From positions 1 to 64,000 of the forward strand of contig NZ_MBTF01000023.1 in NCBI RefSeq assembly GCF_002013915.1: DNA of 64,000 nt, written 5' to 3'. Of this stretch, positions 51,511 to 60,336 are shown piece by piece. The position numbers were made by a program, and so were the translations under genes. Position 1 is the first letter of the stretch. Every line of letters starts with the position of its first letter. Origin of the DNA: Mucilaginibacter pedocola. Lineage in GTDB: Bacteria > Bacteroidota > Bacteroidia > Sphingobacteriales > Sphingobacteriaceae. The notes beneath the pieces were generated by a model that was not told the origin of the DNA, did not search any database, and saw nothing but the letters and a program-made list of their open reading frames with translations.

Positions 51511-53074
51511 GCAGCAACAAACGCTTTGGCAATTTATGGCACAACAGGCGGACAAGCTGGCGGTGCAAACTTTGCAGCACGTGGGGCTTACCTTTATTTC
51601 GCTGCTGATAGCTGTGCTTATCGGCTTGCCTTTGGGCATTTATATCACCCGAAGAAAAAACTTTTCGGGCTTGGTATTGGGTATTGCCGGCGTTTTGCAA
51701 ACCATCCCCAGTATTGCCCTGCTGGGTTTCATGATACCTCTGCTGGGCATTGGTGCCAAACCGGCTATTGTGGCGCTGCTGCTTTATGCGCTGCTGCCTA
51801 TCATCCGCAATACTTACACGGGTATTATTGGTGTAGATGCCAGTGTGAAAGAAGCCGCCCTTGCCATGGGCATGAGTAAATGGCAGGTGTTGTTTAAGGT
51901 GGAATTACCGCTGGCTATGCCGGTGATATTGGCGGGCATCCGTACGGCTACGGTTATCAACGTTGGCGTGGCTACGCTGGCATCCTACATTGCTGCCGGT
52001 GGTTTGGGCGAGTTCATTTTCGGGGGCATATCGCTTAACAATACAAACATGATATTGGCGGGGGCAATTCCAGCAGCTTTGCTTGCCGTTGTGTTCGATT
52101 TTCTACTCTCAATGCTGCAAAAACTGAATTTTAAAAAGGTGAAGGGCGCGGTAAAAATCGCGCCGGTATTGCTGGTGCTGCTATCGGGCATGTACTTTAT
52201 TCCATCTGCTTATGGCAGTAAGCTTACCGCCGGTTTTACGCCGGAGTTTATGGGCAGGCAGGATGGTAACCTGGGGCTGCAAAGTAAATATGGGCTCAAG
52301 ATACACACTATCGTTATCAGCGATGCAGTAATGTACAAAGCCGCACAGGAAAAAGAACTGGACGTGATAAGCGGCTACTCTACCGATGGTCGGCTGAAGG
52401 CTTACGATTTGGTAGTGCTCGATGACGATAAAAAGATATTCCCGCCCTACTATGCCGCACCAGTGGTTCGCGAAGATGCCCTGCGCAAATTCCCCGAGTT
52501 GGAAAAAACACTGAACCTGCTTTCGGGACTGATAAATGATTCGGTGATGACGGTGTTAAATTATCAAACCGACTATCTTCACCGCTCGCCCGAACGTGTG
52601 GCGAAAGATTTTTTGGAAGCGAAAAAACTTTACCGGGCAGATAGAGGCGGCAACGCCGGCGTGGTGCGTATAGGCTCAAAAATATTTGGCGAACAGTACA
52701 TTTTGGCAAGTATGTATACCATGCTGATAAAAGGCTACACCAATTACAACGTAGCCACCAAAACCGGGCTGGGCGGTACCAAAATAGTATTTGATGCCCT
52801 CACTAACGACCAGATAGACCTGTACCCCGAATACACCGGCACAGGGCTGTTAGCCATTTTGCAGGCATCGCCCAAAACGGTGACACAGCTACAGGCAAGT
52901 AAGGATAGCACCTACAATTATGTTGCCCGGGAGTTTACAAAACGCTACCAATTAAAATGGCTGAAGCCGATAGGTTTCAACAATGCTTATGCTTTAATGA
53001 TGCGCGAAAAGCAGGCAAAAGAACTGCGCATCAAAACAATTTCAGACCTTAAACGCTATTTGGATAGCAAATAA
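51503..53074 (+). CDS. ABC permease fused to substrate-binding domain (EgtU-like)
   Basis: A 523-residue fusion. Residues about 20-215 are an OpuCB-type permease with some six helices (LTFISLLIAVLIGLPLGIYI, EAALAMGMSKWQVLF as the ATPase-contact loop). Residues about 235-523 are an OpuAC-type binding domain (SKIFGEQYILASMYTMLI, IDLYPEYTGTGLLAI), linked through another helix. The same order and length is known for EgtU, the ergothioneine importer of streptococci and Helicobacter. The stop codon TAA shares its last A with the EgtB start (TAATG), so the genes are coupled. Confidence 0.88.
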   Translation: MNEQQQTLWQFMAQQADKLAVQTLQHVGLTFISLLIAVLIGLPLGIYITRRKNFSGLVLGIAGVLQTIPSIALLGFMIPLLGIGAKPAIVALLLYALLPIIRNTYTGIIGVDASVKEAALAMGMSKWQVLFKVELPLAMPVILAGIRTATVINVGVATLASYIAAGGLGEFIFGGISLNNTNMILAGAIPAALLAVVFDFLLSMLQKLNFKKVKGAVKIAPVLLVLLSGMYFIPSAYGSKLTAGFTPEFMGRQDGNLGLQSKYGLKIHTIVISDAVMYKAAQEKELDVISGYSTDGRLKAYDLVVLDDDKKIFPPYYAAPVVREDALRKFPELEKTLNLLSGLINDSVMTVLNYQTDYLHRSPERVAKDFLEAKKLYRADRGGNAGVVRIGSKIFGEQYILASMYTMLIKGYTNYNVATKTGLGGTKIVFDALTNDQIDLYPEYTGTGLLAILQASPKTVTQLQASKDSTYNYVAREFTKRYQLKWLKPIGFNNAYALMMREKQAKELRIKTISDLKRYLDSK

Positions 53075-54234
53075 TGCCAATGGACTTAGCCGACTGTTAC
53101 AAAAAAGTACGCGCGCGCACCGAAGCTATATGCGCCCCCCTGCAAACCGAAGATTACGTGGTGCAGCCCGTGGTGGATGTTAGTCCGCCTAAATGGCACA
53201 TTGGGCACACTACCTGGTTTTTCGAAACTTTTATACTGAAGCCCTACTTTATGGGCTACCAGGAATTTGATCCCAACTACAACTATGTTTTCAATAGCTA
53301 TTACGAAACGGTGGGCAACCGCGTTATTCGTACCGATAGGGGTAACCTTAGCCGCCCAACGGTGGTGGATATAAAGCTTTACCGCAAGTATGTGGATGAT
53401 GCCATGCAGCACTTTATTGCCTCGGGCGATATGAGCGATGAGGTGAAGGAACTGCTGGTATTAGGCTTCAATCACGAAGAACAGCACCAGGAACTTTTAC
53501 TAACCGATATTAAATACATCCTCGGCAACAACCCGCTGTTCCCGGCTTACTCGCACGATTATGTGAAGCCTAAATTCGAGGAGCCGCAGGATTCCGCCTG
53601 GGTGAAAATAAACGAAGGCGTTTATGAAGTTGGCTTTAACGGTGAGGGCTTTTCTTTCGATAATGAACTGAACCGCCACAAGGTTTACCTGAACGCCTTT
53701 GAGATAAGCCCTGCGCTGGTAACCAATGCCGAGTATTTAGAGTTTATTGAAGCCGGAGGTTATCACGATTTCCGACACTGGCATGCCGCCGGTTGGGATT
53801 GGGTGAACACCAACAAGGTGGACGCACCTATGTACTGGCACTTGATAGATGATGAATGGCATTACTACACCTTCCATGGTTTCGAGCCGCTGCATTTGCA
53901 CGAGGCGCTTTGCCACATCAGCTATTACGAGGCTTATGCCTATGCATCATGGAAGGGCATGCGCCTGCCCACCGAGTTTGAGTGGGAAGTTGCTGCCACG
54001 CAATTTAACTGGGGCAGCCGCTGGGAGTGGACCGAAAGCAGCTACCTGCCATACCCCGGTTTTGCCAAAGCGCCCGGCGCCATTGGCGAATACAACGGCA
54101 AATTTATGGTGGGGCAAAAAGTATTGCGCGGCGCATCAGAAGCTACGCCGCCAAACCATAGCCGCATCACCTACCGCAATTTTTTCCAGCCCGAACTGCG
54201 CTGGCAATTTACCGGCATACGCCTTGCCAAATAG
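53074..54234 (+). CDS. egtB: EgtB-like ergothioneine biosynthesis protein (iron-dependent sulfoxide synthase)
   Basis: A 386-residue enzyme. The N-terminal DinB-like domain has the three iron ligands H45 (PPKWHIGHTTWF) and H134/H138 (NHEEQHQEL). The C-terminal formylglycine-generating-enzyme-like domain runs from about 190 to 386, with SWKGMRLPTEFEWEVAA and ending RNFFQPELRWQFTGIRLAK. It is expected to join trimethylhistidine to a thiol (cysteine or gamma-glutamylcysteine) with oxygen. It lacks a fused methyltransferase, so it is not OvoA. It is the middle part of a cluster with the EgtU-like transporter before it and EgtD behind it. Confidence 0.92.
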   Translation: MPMDLADCYKKVRARTEAICAPLQTEDYVVQPVVDVSPPKWHIGHTTWFFETFILKPYFMGYQEFDPNYNYVFNSYYETVGNRVIRTDRGNLSRPTVVDIKLYRKYVDDAMQHFIASGDMSDEVKELLVLGFNHEEQHQELLLTDIKYILGNNPLFPAYSHDYVKPKFEEPQDSAWVKINEGVYEVGFNGEGFSFDNELNRHKVYLNAFEISPALVTNAEYLEFIEAGGYHDFRHWHAAGWDWVNTNKVDAPMYWHLIDDEWHYYTFHGFEPLHLHEALCHISYYEAYAYASWKGMRLPTEFEWEVAATQFNWGSRWEWTESSYLPYPGFAKAPGAIGEYNGKFMVGQKVLRGASEATPPNHSRITYRNFFQPELRWQFTGIRLAK

Positions 54235-54257
54235 AAAAACATCAACACCTGCCCCAA

Positions 54258-55250
54258 ATGGAAAACACCACCACCTGCCAACAAACAACAGATATGCCTA
54301 CGGACATAGCCTGCACGCAATTTTACAAAGATGTAATTGCAGGCTTAAGCGCAGAACCCAAGCATCTCGATTCGAAATATTTTTATGATGCGCATGGCGA
54401 TAAACTCTTTCAGGACCTGATGGCTTGTGAGGAGTATTACCCCACCAATTGCGAGATGGAGATATTCACCCAAAAAACCGCAGAGTTGGGTGATGCCATT
54501 ATTGCCGGTGGCGATGCTTTTGAACTGATAGAATTAGGTGCGGGCGATGCCACCAAATCGAGCCACTTGCTGCGCTACCTGATGGAGCAGAGCGCCGATT
54601 TCGCTTATCTGCCTATCGATATTTCGGCTAACGTAATATCCTACCTCAGCATTACGCTGCCAGTTACCTTGCCGGGTATAAAAATTACCGGTTTACAGGG
54701 AGAGTATTTCAAAATGCTGACCAAGGCAGCTAAACTATCCGATAAACGCAAGGTGGTGATGTTCCTGGGCTCAAACATTGGCAATATGCCTGTGGATGAA
54801 GCTACAGAGTTTTGCCGCGAACTGCGCCGCCACCTCTCGCCCGGCGATATGGTACTGATAGGTGCCGACCTAAAGAAAAACCCGCACACCGTTTTAGCGG
54901 CTTATAACGACAAAGAGGGCATTACCAAGCGCTTCAACCTCAACCTGCTCGAACGCATCAACCGCGAATTGGGCGGCAATTTCGAAGTAAACAAATTCGA
55001 CCATTACCCAACTTACGACCCGGAAAGCGGTGCCTGCAGAAGCTTCCTTATCAGTCTTAAAGAGCAACAGGTAAATATCAATGGTGCCGAAATTACCTTC
55101 GCCAAAGATGAATACATCGATATGGAGATATCGCAAAAGTTCACCCTGCAGCAGGTAGATGATATGGGTGCATCGGCAGGGTTTAAGCCGCTGCATCGGT
55201 TTTTAGATAGCAAGAGCTGGTTTGTGGATGCTATCTGGGTGGCGGAGTAA
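54258..55250 (+). CDS. egtD: EgtD, histidine N-alpha-methyltransferase
   Basis: A 330-residue SAM-dependent enzyme that trimethylates histidine to hercynine, the first ergothioneine step. Typical EgtD sequences are EEYYPTNCEMEIF, IELGAGDATKS for SAM, FLGSNIGNMP, IGADLKKNP, YNDKEGITKRFNLNLLERINRELGG (in part) and the closing FVDAIWVAE. It lies 23 bp behind egtB. No EgtA, EgtC or EgtE gene is visible in the window, so the C-S lyase must come from elsewhere. Confidence 0.93.
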   Translation: MENTTTCQQTTDMPTDIACTQFYKDVIAGLSAEPKHLDSKYFYDAHGDKLFQDLMACEEYYPTNCEMEIFTQKTAELGDAIIAGGDAFELIELGAGDATKSSHLLRYLMEQSADFAYLPIDISANVISYLSITLPVTLPGIKITGLQGEYFKMLTKAAKLSDKRKVVMFLGSNIGNMPVDEATEFCRELRRHLSPGDMVLIGADLKKNPHTVLAAYNDKEGITKRFNLNLLERINRELGGNFEVNKFDHYPTYDPESGACRSFLISLKEQQVNINGAEITFAKDEYIDMEISQKFTLQQVDDMGASAGFKPLHRFLDSKSWFVDAIWVAE

Positions 55251-55270
55251 TCCCCGGTTTTTTCTAAATT

Positions 55271-55360
55271 GTAGAGACGCGATACTTCGCGTCTCGGGTA
55301 TGCAAATCCACCGTGCATGGTTGCCTGTCCTGCGGGAGACGCGAAGTATCGCGCCTCTAC
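55271..55360. repeat. REP-like double inverted repeat
   Basis: Two 25-bp arms (55271-55295, 55336-55360) are inverted copies with one mismatch. Each arm itself contains the palindrome GAGACGCGA-N4-TCGCGTCTC. It is placed between the convergent egtD and DUF4262 genes. It is typical of the intergenic repeat families of Sphingobacteria and may also serve as a terminator. Confidence 0.75.
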
Positions 55361-55372
55361 GGAAATAGATTT

Positions 55373-56206
55373 TTACTTGAACCAATTGCCCAGTTTTTGA
55401 AGGATAGATTTCGGTTTCTCTGTCGCAGGGGTGTCTTGAGTAGATTCTTCTTCCTCTTCTTCAGGATTTAACTGATATTGCCAATCATCCTCAATGCTGT
55501 TTCTGAATGCTTGCCAACCGTATTCTAAATCGAAAACATTATTTACACTCGGGTCGAGCTTTGTAATAGTTTCCAGCGCTACAAGTTTAGCATCAGCTAT
55601 ATCAAGGGTGTCGTTAGTGTGGAACTGCCAGGCACCATCCTCATTATGGTAAACATTCAATATCGGCGCACCATTCAGCACCTGGATGGTAGTAAAAACG
55701 CCAACGTTTCGTTCTTCATAAAATTTGAAATCTATATTCCTGTCGAGCAATGGCTGCCTAAATTTCCATTCGGGGTTAAAGTTCTCCTCCCATGGGAAAT
55801 TACCCTGCAAGTCTGGGTAAACGATCTGTAGTGCCGGAAAATCTATATAGTTGCCATAATACCATCGGGCATATCCAAAATGCTCGGCATAAAACGCCTT
55901 ATCAACCGGCAGCAATTGCACATTGTGGCCCTCTAAAAAGCCATCGTACAATTTTCCGGGAATTAGCAACTCTCCTTGTTCTATCAAATCGCAGGCATGG
56001 TTGATCATCGAGCTCATCAAGTCTGACTTCAGATCGAAGCATATGATTTCCGGATGGTTAAATCGTTCGTATAAACCTATAGAGTAAGCAAAGTCGGGTA
56101 CGCTATTACCGCTTTGTACCAAAACAATATGGCAGCCATGTTGCTCAATATTAGCGGTTACGTTATTGCGGGCTTCGTCGGTGTGGTGGTCGTGTTTACA
56201 TTCCAT
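55373..56206 (-). CDS. DUF4262 domain protein
   Basis: A 277-residue cytosolic protein with DUF4262 in residues about 10-145, recognised by NIEQHGCHIVLV, FAYSIGLYERFNHPEIICFDL and FGYARWYYGNYIDFPALQIVYPD. A C-terminal part of about 130 residues is acidic near the end (EEEEEES). DUF4262 has no known function. The gene is monocistronic and convergent with egtD. Confidence 0.82.
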   Translation of the reverse strand: MECKHDHHTDEARNNVTANIEQHGCHIVLVQSGNSVPDFAYSIGLYERFNHPEIICFDLKSDLMSSMINHACDLIEQGELLIPGKLYDGFLEGHNVQLLPVDKAFYAEHFGYARWYYGNYIDFPALQIVYPDLQGNFPWEENFNPEWKFRQPLLDRNIDFKFYEERNVGVFTTIQVLNGAPILNVYHNEDGAWQFHTNDTLDIADAKLVALETITKLDPSVNNVFDLEYGWQAFRNSIEDDWQYQLNPEEEEEESTQDTPATEKPKSILQKLGNWFK

Positions 56207-56607
56207 GGTTTAGATGTCTTGCCCCTAAATTAACAGAATATTCCCTCTTCGCGCGAAATTTTATGGGCACGCAAAGGCGCAAAGCCGCCAAGTTTTTTCT
56301 TTGCGTCTCTGCGCCTTTGCGTGAAATATTTTATACGTCTCTACAATTGCGTACTTAAAACCGCATCAAGTAATTTGCTGGTAATATCAGTAAATTATAA
56401 CTTTTGATTCTTTGGGATTAAATATTTGATTTTCAATATTTTGTAAACATTTTACGTCAAAAAGTGTTAAGTTATGTTAACCCTATATCGCGTTTGAGAG
56501 CATGCCTAAACTCTATAGTAGAAAGATATTCACCTTCAAGAGGGTTTAATTATTTCATCTTGTTCCTCAAATAATTAAGCCTATATTTATTTCAAATTAT
56601 AAAACCT
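56207..56607. other. Intergenic region with inverted repeat
   Basis: About 400 bp without a gene. The region begins with the repeat at 56268-56323 and becomes strongly A/T-rich before the SPFH gene. No certain promoter. Confidence 0.5.
56268..56323. repeat. GCGCAAAG-type inverted repeat
   Basis: CACGCAAAGGCGCAAAG... (56268-56292) and ...CTGCGCCTTTGCGTG (56299-56323) are imperfect inverted copies of about 25 bp. This unit appears again at 58955-59129, so it is a dispersed repeat. Confidence 0.65.
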
Positions 56608-57546
56608 ATGGCTTCATCTATCATTGTTTACGTATTGCTGTTTTTGGTGTTAATGGTTATCCTCGGTTCGTTTGTAACCGTTAAGCAGGGTACTATTGTG
56701 GTGATCACTATTTTTGGCAAATACCGCCGCATATTATTGCCGGGGCTGAATTTTAAGATACCCTTCATCGAAAACATATACTCCAAAATATCTATCCAGA
56801 ACCGCTCGGTAGAGCTGGAGTTCCAGGCTGTAACGTTCGATCAGGCCAATGTGTATTTCAAAGCCATGCTGCTGTATTCGGTATTAGATCAGCAGGAAGA
56901 GACCATCAAGAACGTCGCCTTTAAATTTGTGGACGAACGCAATTTGATGCAGGCGCTTATTCGCACCGTAGAGGGCTCTATCCGTGCATTTGTGGCCACC
57001 AAACGCCAAAGCGAAGTACTGATACTGCGCCGCGATATTGTGGAGCACGTAAAAGAGCAGTTGGATACTATACTGGAAGGCTGGGGCTACCACCTGCAAG
57101 ATCTGCAATTGAACGATATTACCTTCGACGATGTGATCATGAAATCGATGAGCCAGGTAGTAGCATCAAACAACCTGAAAGCCGCAGCCGAGAACGAGGG
57201 ACAGGCATTGCTCATCACCAAAACAAAAGCTGCCGAGGCCGATGGTAATGCGATAAAAATATCTGCCGAGGCCGAGCGCCAGGCGGCACAACTGCGTGGG
57301 CAGGGCATAGCATTGTTCCGCGAAGAAGTTGCCAAAGGTATGACCATGGCCGCCAAAGAGATGCAAGGCGCTAATATGGATACTTCAGTTATCCTGTTCA
57401 CCATGTGGACAGAATCTATCAAGCACTTCGCCGAAAACTCTAATGGTAACGTAATATTCCTGGATGGCTCAACCGCCGGCATGGAAAATACCATGAAAGA
57501 AATGATGGCATTAAACCTTCTGCAGTCGGAGAAAGTCAGAAAGTAA
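56608..57546 (+). CDS. SPFH/Band 7 family protein
   Basis: A 312-residue membrane protein with one N-terminal helix (IVYVLLFLVLMVILGSFV) and an SPFH (stomatin/prohibitin) domain from about 25 to 200 with TVKQGTIVVITIFGKYRRILLPGLN in part. A coiled coil rich in Ala and Glu follows (AAAENEGQALLITKTKAAEAD). SPFH proteins form large cage-like membrane assemblies and often protect or regulate membrane proteases. It is followed 22 bp later by a DUF922 gene. Confidence 0.9.
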   Translation: MASSIIVYVLLFLVLMVILGSFVTVKQGTIVVITIFGKYRRILLPGLNFKIPFIENIYSKISIQNRSVELEFQAVTFDQANVYFKAMLLYSVLDQQEETIKNVAFKFVDERNLMQALIRTVEGSIRAFVATKRQSEVLILRRDIVEHVKEQLDTILEGWGYHLQDLQLNDITFDDVIMKSMSQVVASNNLKAAAENEGQALLITKTKAAEADGNAIKISAEAERQAAQLRGQGIALFREEVAKGMTMAAKEMQGANMDTSVILFTMWTESIKHFAENSNGNVIFLDGSTAGMENTMKEMMALNLLQSEKVRK

Positions 57547-57568
57547 AAATTACTTTTAACGGCTTTTA

Positions 57569-58129
57569 ATGATGTTGAAATGTTTACGCGCAGGCACGGT
57601 ATTGATGTTGTTGCTGCTTGCTTCTTCACCACTTTTTGCGCAGCCTTTCAGGCAGTTAGTGGCGGGCGATTTTCAGGGCTACCCGCGCTTTAACAACCGC
57701 GGCGTTGTGGCTTATACTAATTGCACTATCGATTTCAGGTTCCAGGCATCACACCGGGATGGTGAATACATTTTGCATTTTAATGTAACGCTGAGCATGA
57801 ACAGTAACAAGTCGTGGCTTGACCGCGCTCGCGTTACCTCGGCAGAATCTCTTGCTTCTATCCTGAACCACGAGCAGGGGCATTACAACATAGCCTACCT
57901 GGAGCAGCAGGAAGTACTGCGCACCGTAAACCGCACCCGCTTTACCGCCAACTACCAAAACGAGGCCATGGCTATTTTTAACCGGATAGATGCCAAGTAC
58001 AAGCAGCTGAATATTGACTATGACGAAGATACCGGGCATAGCACCAATAAGCAGCAGCAACACGCCTGGGATATATACTTTGCCAAGCGTATAGAATATA
58101 TGCCGCCGGTAAACAATGGAAGCTATTAA
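57569..58129 (+). CDS. DUF922 family secreted protein (possible Zn-dependent protease)
   Basis: A 186-residue protein with signal peptide (SSPLFAQ). The DUF922 domain has HExxH as SILNHEQGHYNIAYLE. DUF922 is described as a predicted secreted zinc-dependent protease family. MM at the start leaves 57569 or 57572 as start. The gene lies between the SPFH and lpxH genes on the same strand. Confidence 0.8.
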   Translation: MMLKCLRAGTVLMLLLLASSPLFAQPFRQLVAGDFQGYPRFNNRGVVAYTNCTIDFRFQASHRDGEYILHFNVTLSMNSNKSWLDRARVTSAESLASILNHEQGHYNIAYLEQQEVLRTVNRTRFTANYQNEAMAIFNRIDAKYKQLNIDYDEDTGHSTNKQQQHAWDIYFAKRIEYMPPVNNGSY

Positions 58130-58135
58130 AACAGC

Positions 58136-58166
58136 TTTGAGGGATTAGATCATTGTCGTATTTTTG
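58136..58166 (+). promoter_or_regulatory. lpxH promoter
   Basis: TTTG at 58136-58139, a 19-bp spacer and TATTTTTG at 58159-58166. The ATG starts 7 bp after the box, so the mRNA is nearly leaderless. Confidence 0.72.
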
Positions 58167-58173
58167 GCGATAT

Positions 58174-58959
58174 ATGCCAACCGGAAAAAATATCTATTTC
58201 GCTTCTGATATGCACTTAGGCATAGGCGCGCAAACTTCGGCTCGTGAACGCGAAGATAAGGTAGTGCGTTGGCTGGACATGATCAAAGACGATGTTGCTG
58301 AGCTTTTTTTGGTAGGTGATGTATTCGATTTTTGGTTCGAATACAAAACCGTAGTACCAAAAGGCTACATCAGGTTTTTGGGTAAACTGGCGCAGCTGAC
58401 CGATGCCGGCGTAAAGCTGTATATGTTTAAAGGCAATCACGATATGTGGATGTTTGATTACTTTGAGAACGAACTGAACGCCACCATTATCCCCAACGAA
58501 TTTACTTTTGAACGCAACGGTAAAAGTTTTTACCTGCATCATGGCGATGGCTTGGGCCCTGGGGATAAAAAGTATAAATTCCTGAAAAAGATATTCCGCA
58601 GTAAATTATGCCAATGGGCCTTTGCCCGGCTGCATCCAAATTTTGGTATTGGTATTGCCGGTGCATGGTCGCATAAAAGCAAAGTAACTAACGCACGTAT
58701 AGGCGAAAAAAAACTGCATCCGCAGGAATGGATAGAGCTTTATTCGAAGGAGGTTTTGCAAACCCGGCACTACGATTACATGATATACGGGCACAGGCAC
58801 CGCCCTATGGATAAACCCCTCATTAACAATACCCGTTACATAAACCTTGGCGATTGGATATACAACTTCAGTTACGCGGTATTTGACGGAGTTAAGCTGG
58901 AGTTGAAGTACTTTGAGAAAGCTAAAGACGGTGTTCCTGAATGGAGCAGTGTAATTTAA
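58174..58959 (+). CDS. lpxH: UDP-2,3-diacylglucosamine diphosphatase
   Basis: A 261-residue calcineurin-like phosphatase that makes lipid X in lipid A synthesis at the inner membrane. Metal-binding motifs in the right order: SDMHLG, GDVFDFWFEY, GNHD, HGDG and YGHRHRP. The length is that of LpxH. The start at 58174 (MPTGKNI) follows the promoter; a TTG 21 bp earlier lies inside it and is rejected. Confidence 0.92.
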   Translation: MPTGKNIYFASDMHLGIGAQTSAREREDKVVRWLDMIKDDVAELFLVGDVFDFWFEYKTVVPKGYIRFLGKLAQLTDAGVKLYMFKGNHDMWMFDYFENELNATIIPNEFTFERNGKSFYLHHGDGLGPGDKKYKFLKKIFRSKLCQWAFARLHPNFGIGIAGAWSHKSKVTNARIGEKKLHPQEWIELYSKEVLQTRHYDYMIYGHRHRPMDKPLINNTRYINLGDWIYNFSYAVFDGVKLELKYFEKAKDGVPEWSSVI

Positions 58960-59129
58960 CCGCGAAGAACACAAAAAAGAAACGCAAAGGGGCGCAAAGC
59001 CTTGCAAGCTGATCAATTGAGGTTTTAGTGACTTTTTTCTTTGCGTCTTGGCGCCTTTGCGTGAGATCGAAAATCTTTGTATTCTTTCTGCTAATCAGTT
59101 CGCAAGTCTCTGCGCCCTTTGCGGTTAAA
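58955..59129. repeat. Composite GCGCAAAG-type repeat region
   Basis: Outer arms TTTAACCGC / GCGGTTAAA (58955-58963, 59121-59129); the left arm overlaps the lpxH stop codon. Inside are copies of ACGCAAAGGGGCGCAAAG and the inverse CTTTGCGTCTTGGCGCCTTTGCGTG. It is a dispersed repeat related to 56268-56323. Confidence 0.65.
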
Positions 59130-59195
59130 TGGCCGCCGAAAAAAGCCCGATAATCTATTTACAATCCCCTGAATAAATTAATCCCTTATTTTCCG

Positions 59196-59203
59196 TATTT
59201 TTG
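59196..59203 (+). promoter_or_regulatory. -7 box of the prfA promoter
   Basis: TATTTTTG, perfect TAnnTTTG, 59 bp before the prfA ATG at 59263. -33 element not clear. Confidence 0.5.
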
Positions 59204-59262
59204 CATGTTTTTTGCAAGCTGAAATAACCAAACAGCAAGCAGGAGATTTTCAACACAATACC

Positions 59263-60336
59263 ATGTTAGAGAAATTAGAATTGATATTTCAACGCTGGAA
59301 GGCGGTCGAAGCTGAGCTGAGCACACCAGAAGCCATGAGCGATATGAAGCGCTTTGCCCAGTTGAATAAGGAATATAAAGACCTTGCCAAAATTGTTGAA
59401 GAGTACCACAAGTACCGCAACATTATGAGCAATATAGATACCAACAAACAAATTTTGGCTACCGAGAAGGACGAGGAGTTCCGCGAGATGGCCAAAATGG
59501 AATTGGACGAGTTATACGTTCAGCAGGAAGAAATGGAAGAAGCTATCCGTGTGATGCTGATACCAAAAGACCCTGAAGACTCGAAGAATGCCATTGTAGA
59601 GATACGCGGCGGTACAGGCGGCGACGAAGCTGCCCTGTTTGCCGGCGACCTTTACCGCATGTATATGCGCTACTGCGAAAAACGCGGTTGGAGAACCGAA
59701 CTGGTGGACTACACCGAGGGTACATCGGGCGGTTACAAAGAGATCGTTTTTAACATAAACGCCGAAGATGCTTATGGTAACTTCAAATACGAGAGCGGTG
59801 TGCACCGCGTACAGCGCGTTCCTGATACCGAAACCCAGGGCCGTGTGCATACCTCTGCAGCATCGGTAGTGGTATTGCCGGAGGTTGACGAGTTCGACAT
59901 CGATTTGCAGGTAAGCGATATCCGTAAAGATCTGTTCTGTGCTTCGGGCCCGGGCGGCCAGTCGGTAAACACTACCTACTCGGCGGTGCGTTTAACACAC
60001 ATTCCTACAGGTATTGTTGCCCAATGCCAGGATCAGAAATCGCAGTTGAAAAACTATGATAAAGCTTTGCAGGTACTACGTTCGCGTGTGTACGAAATGG
60101 AGCTGCAGAAGCACCTGGAGGAAACATCTAAGAAACGCAAAACCATGGTGGCCACCGGCGACCGCTCTGCTAAAGTACGTACCTACAACTATCCGCAAGG
60201 GCGTTTAACCGAGCACCGTATTGGCTTAACTATATACAACCTTACCGGCGTAATGAACGGCGACTTACAGGAAATTATGGAAGCCCTGCAATTTGCAGAG
60301 AACGCCGAGCGCTTAAAAGAAGGCACCGCCGCTTAA
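59263..60336 (+). CDS. prfA: Peptide chain release factor 1
   Basis: A 357-residue release factor for UAA and UAG codons. RF1 signs: the PxT-type codon-recognition region as RVPDTETQGRVHTSA and the GGQ of ASGPGGQSVNTTYSAVR near residue 230, followed by a basic C-terminal part. The start at 59263 (MLEKLEL) gives the family length; the longer open frame begins at a TTG. Its stop codon TAA overlaps the stop of the PagL-like gene on the other strand at TTAA 60333-60336. Confidence 0.95.
   Translation: MLEKLELIFQRWKAVEAELSTPEAMSDMKRFAQLNKEYKDLAKIVEEYHKYRNIMSNIDTNKQILATEKDEEFREMAKMELDELYVQQEEMEEAIRVMLIPKDPEDSKNAIVEIRGGTGGDEAALFAGDLYRMYMRYCEKRGWRTELVDYTEGTSGGYKEIVFNINAEDAYGNFKYESGVHRVQRVPDTETQGRVHTSAASVVVLPEVDEFDIDLQVSDIRKDLFCASGPGGQSVNTTYSAVRLTHIPTGIVAQCQDQKSQLKNYDKALQVLRSRVYEMELQKHLEETSKKRKTMVATGDRSAKVRTYNYPQGRLTEHRIGLTIYNLTGVMNGDLQEIMEALQFAENAERLKEGTAA

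Noticed and set aside
53074..54234. OvoA (ovothiol synthase)
   Set aside because: OvoA has a fused C-terminal methyltransferase; here the chain ends after the FGE-like domain, and a separate EgtD gene follows.
55271..55360. CRISPR array
   Set aside because: Only two arms in inverted orientation, no regular spacers, and no cas genes.
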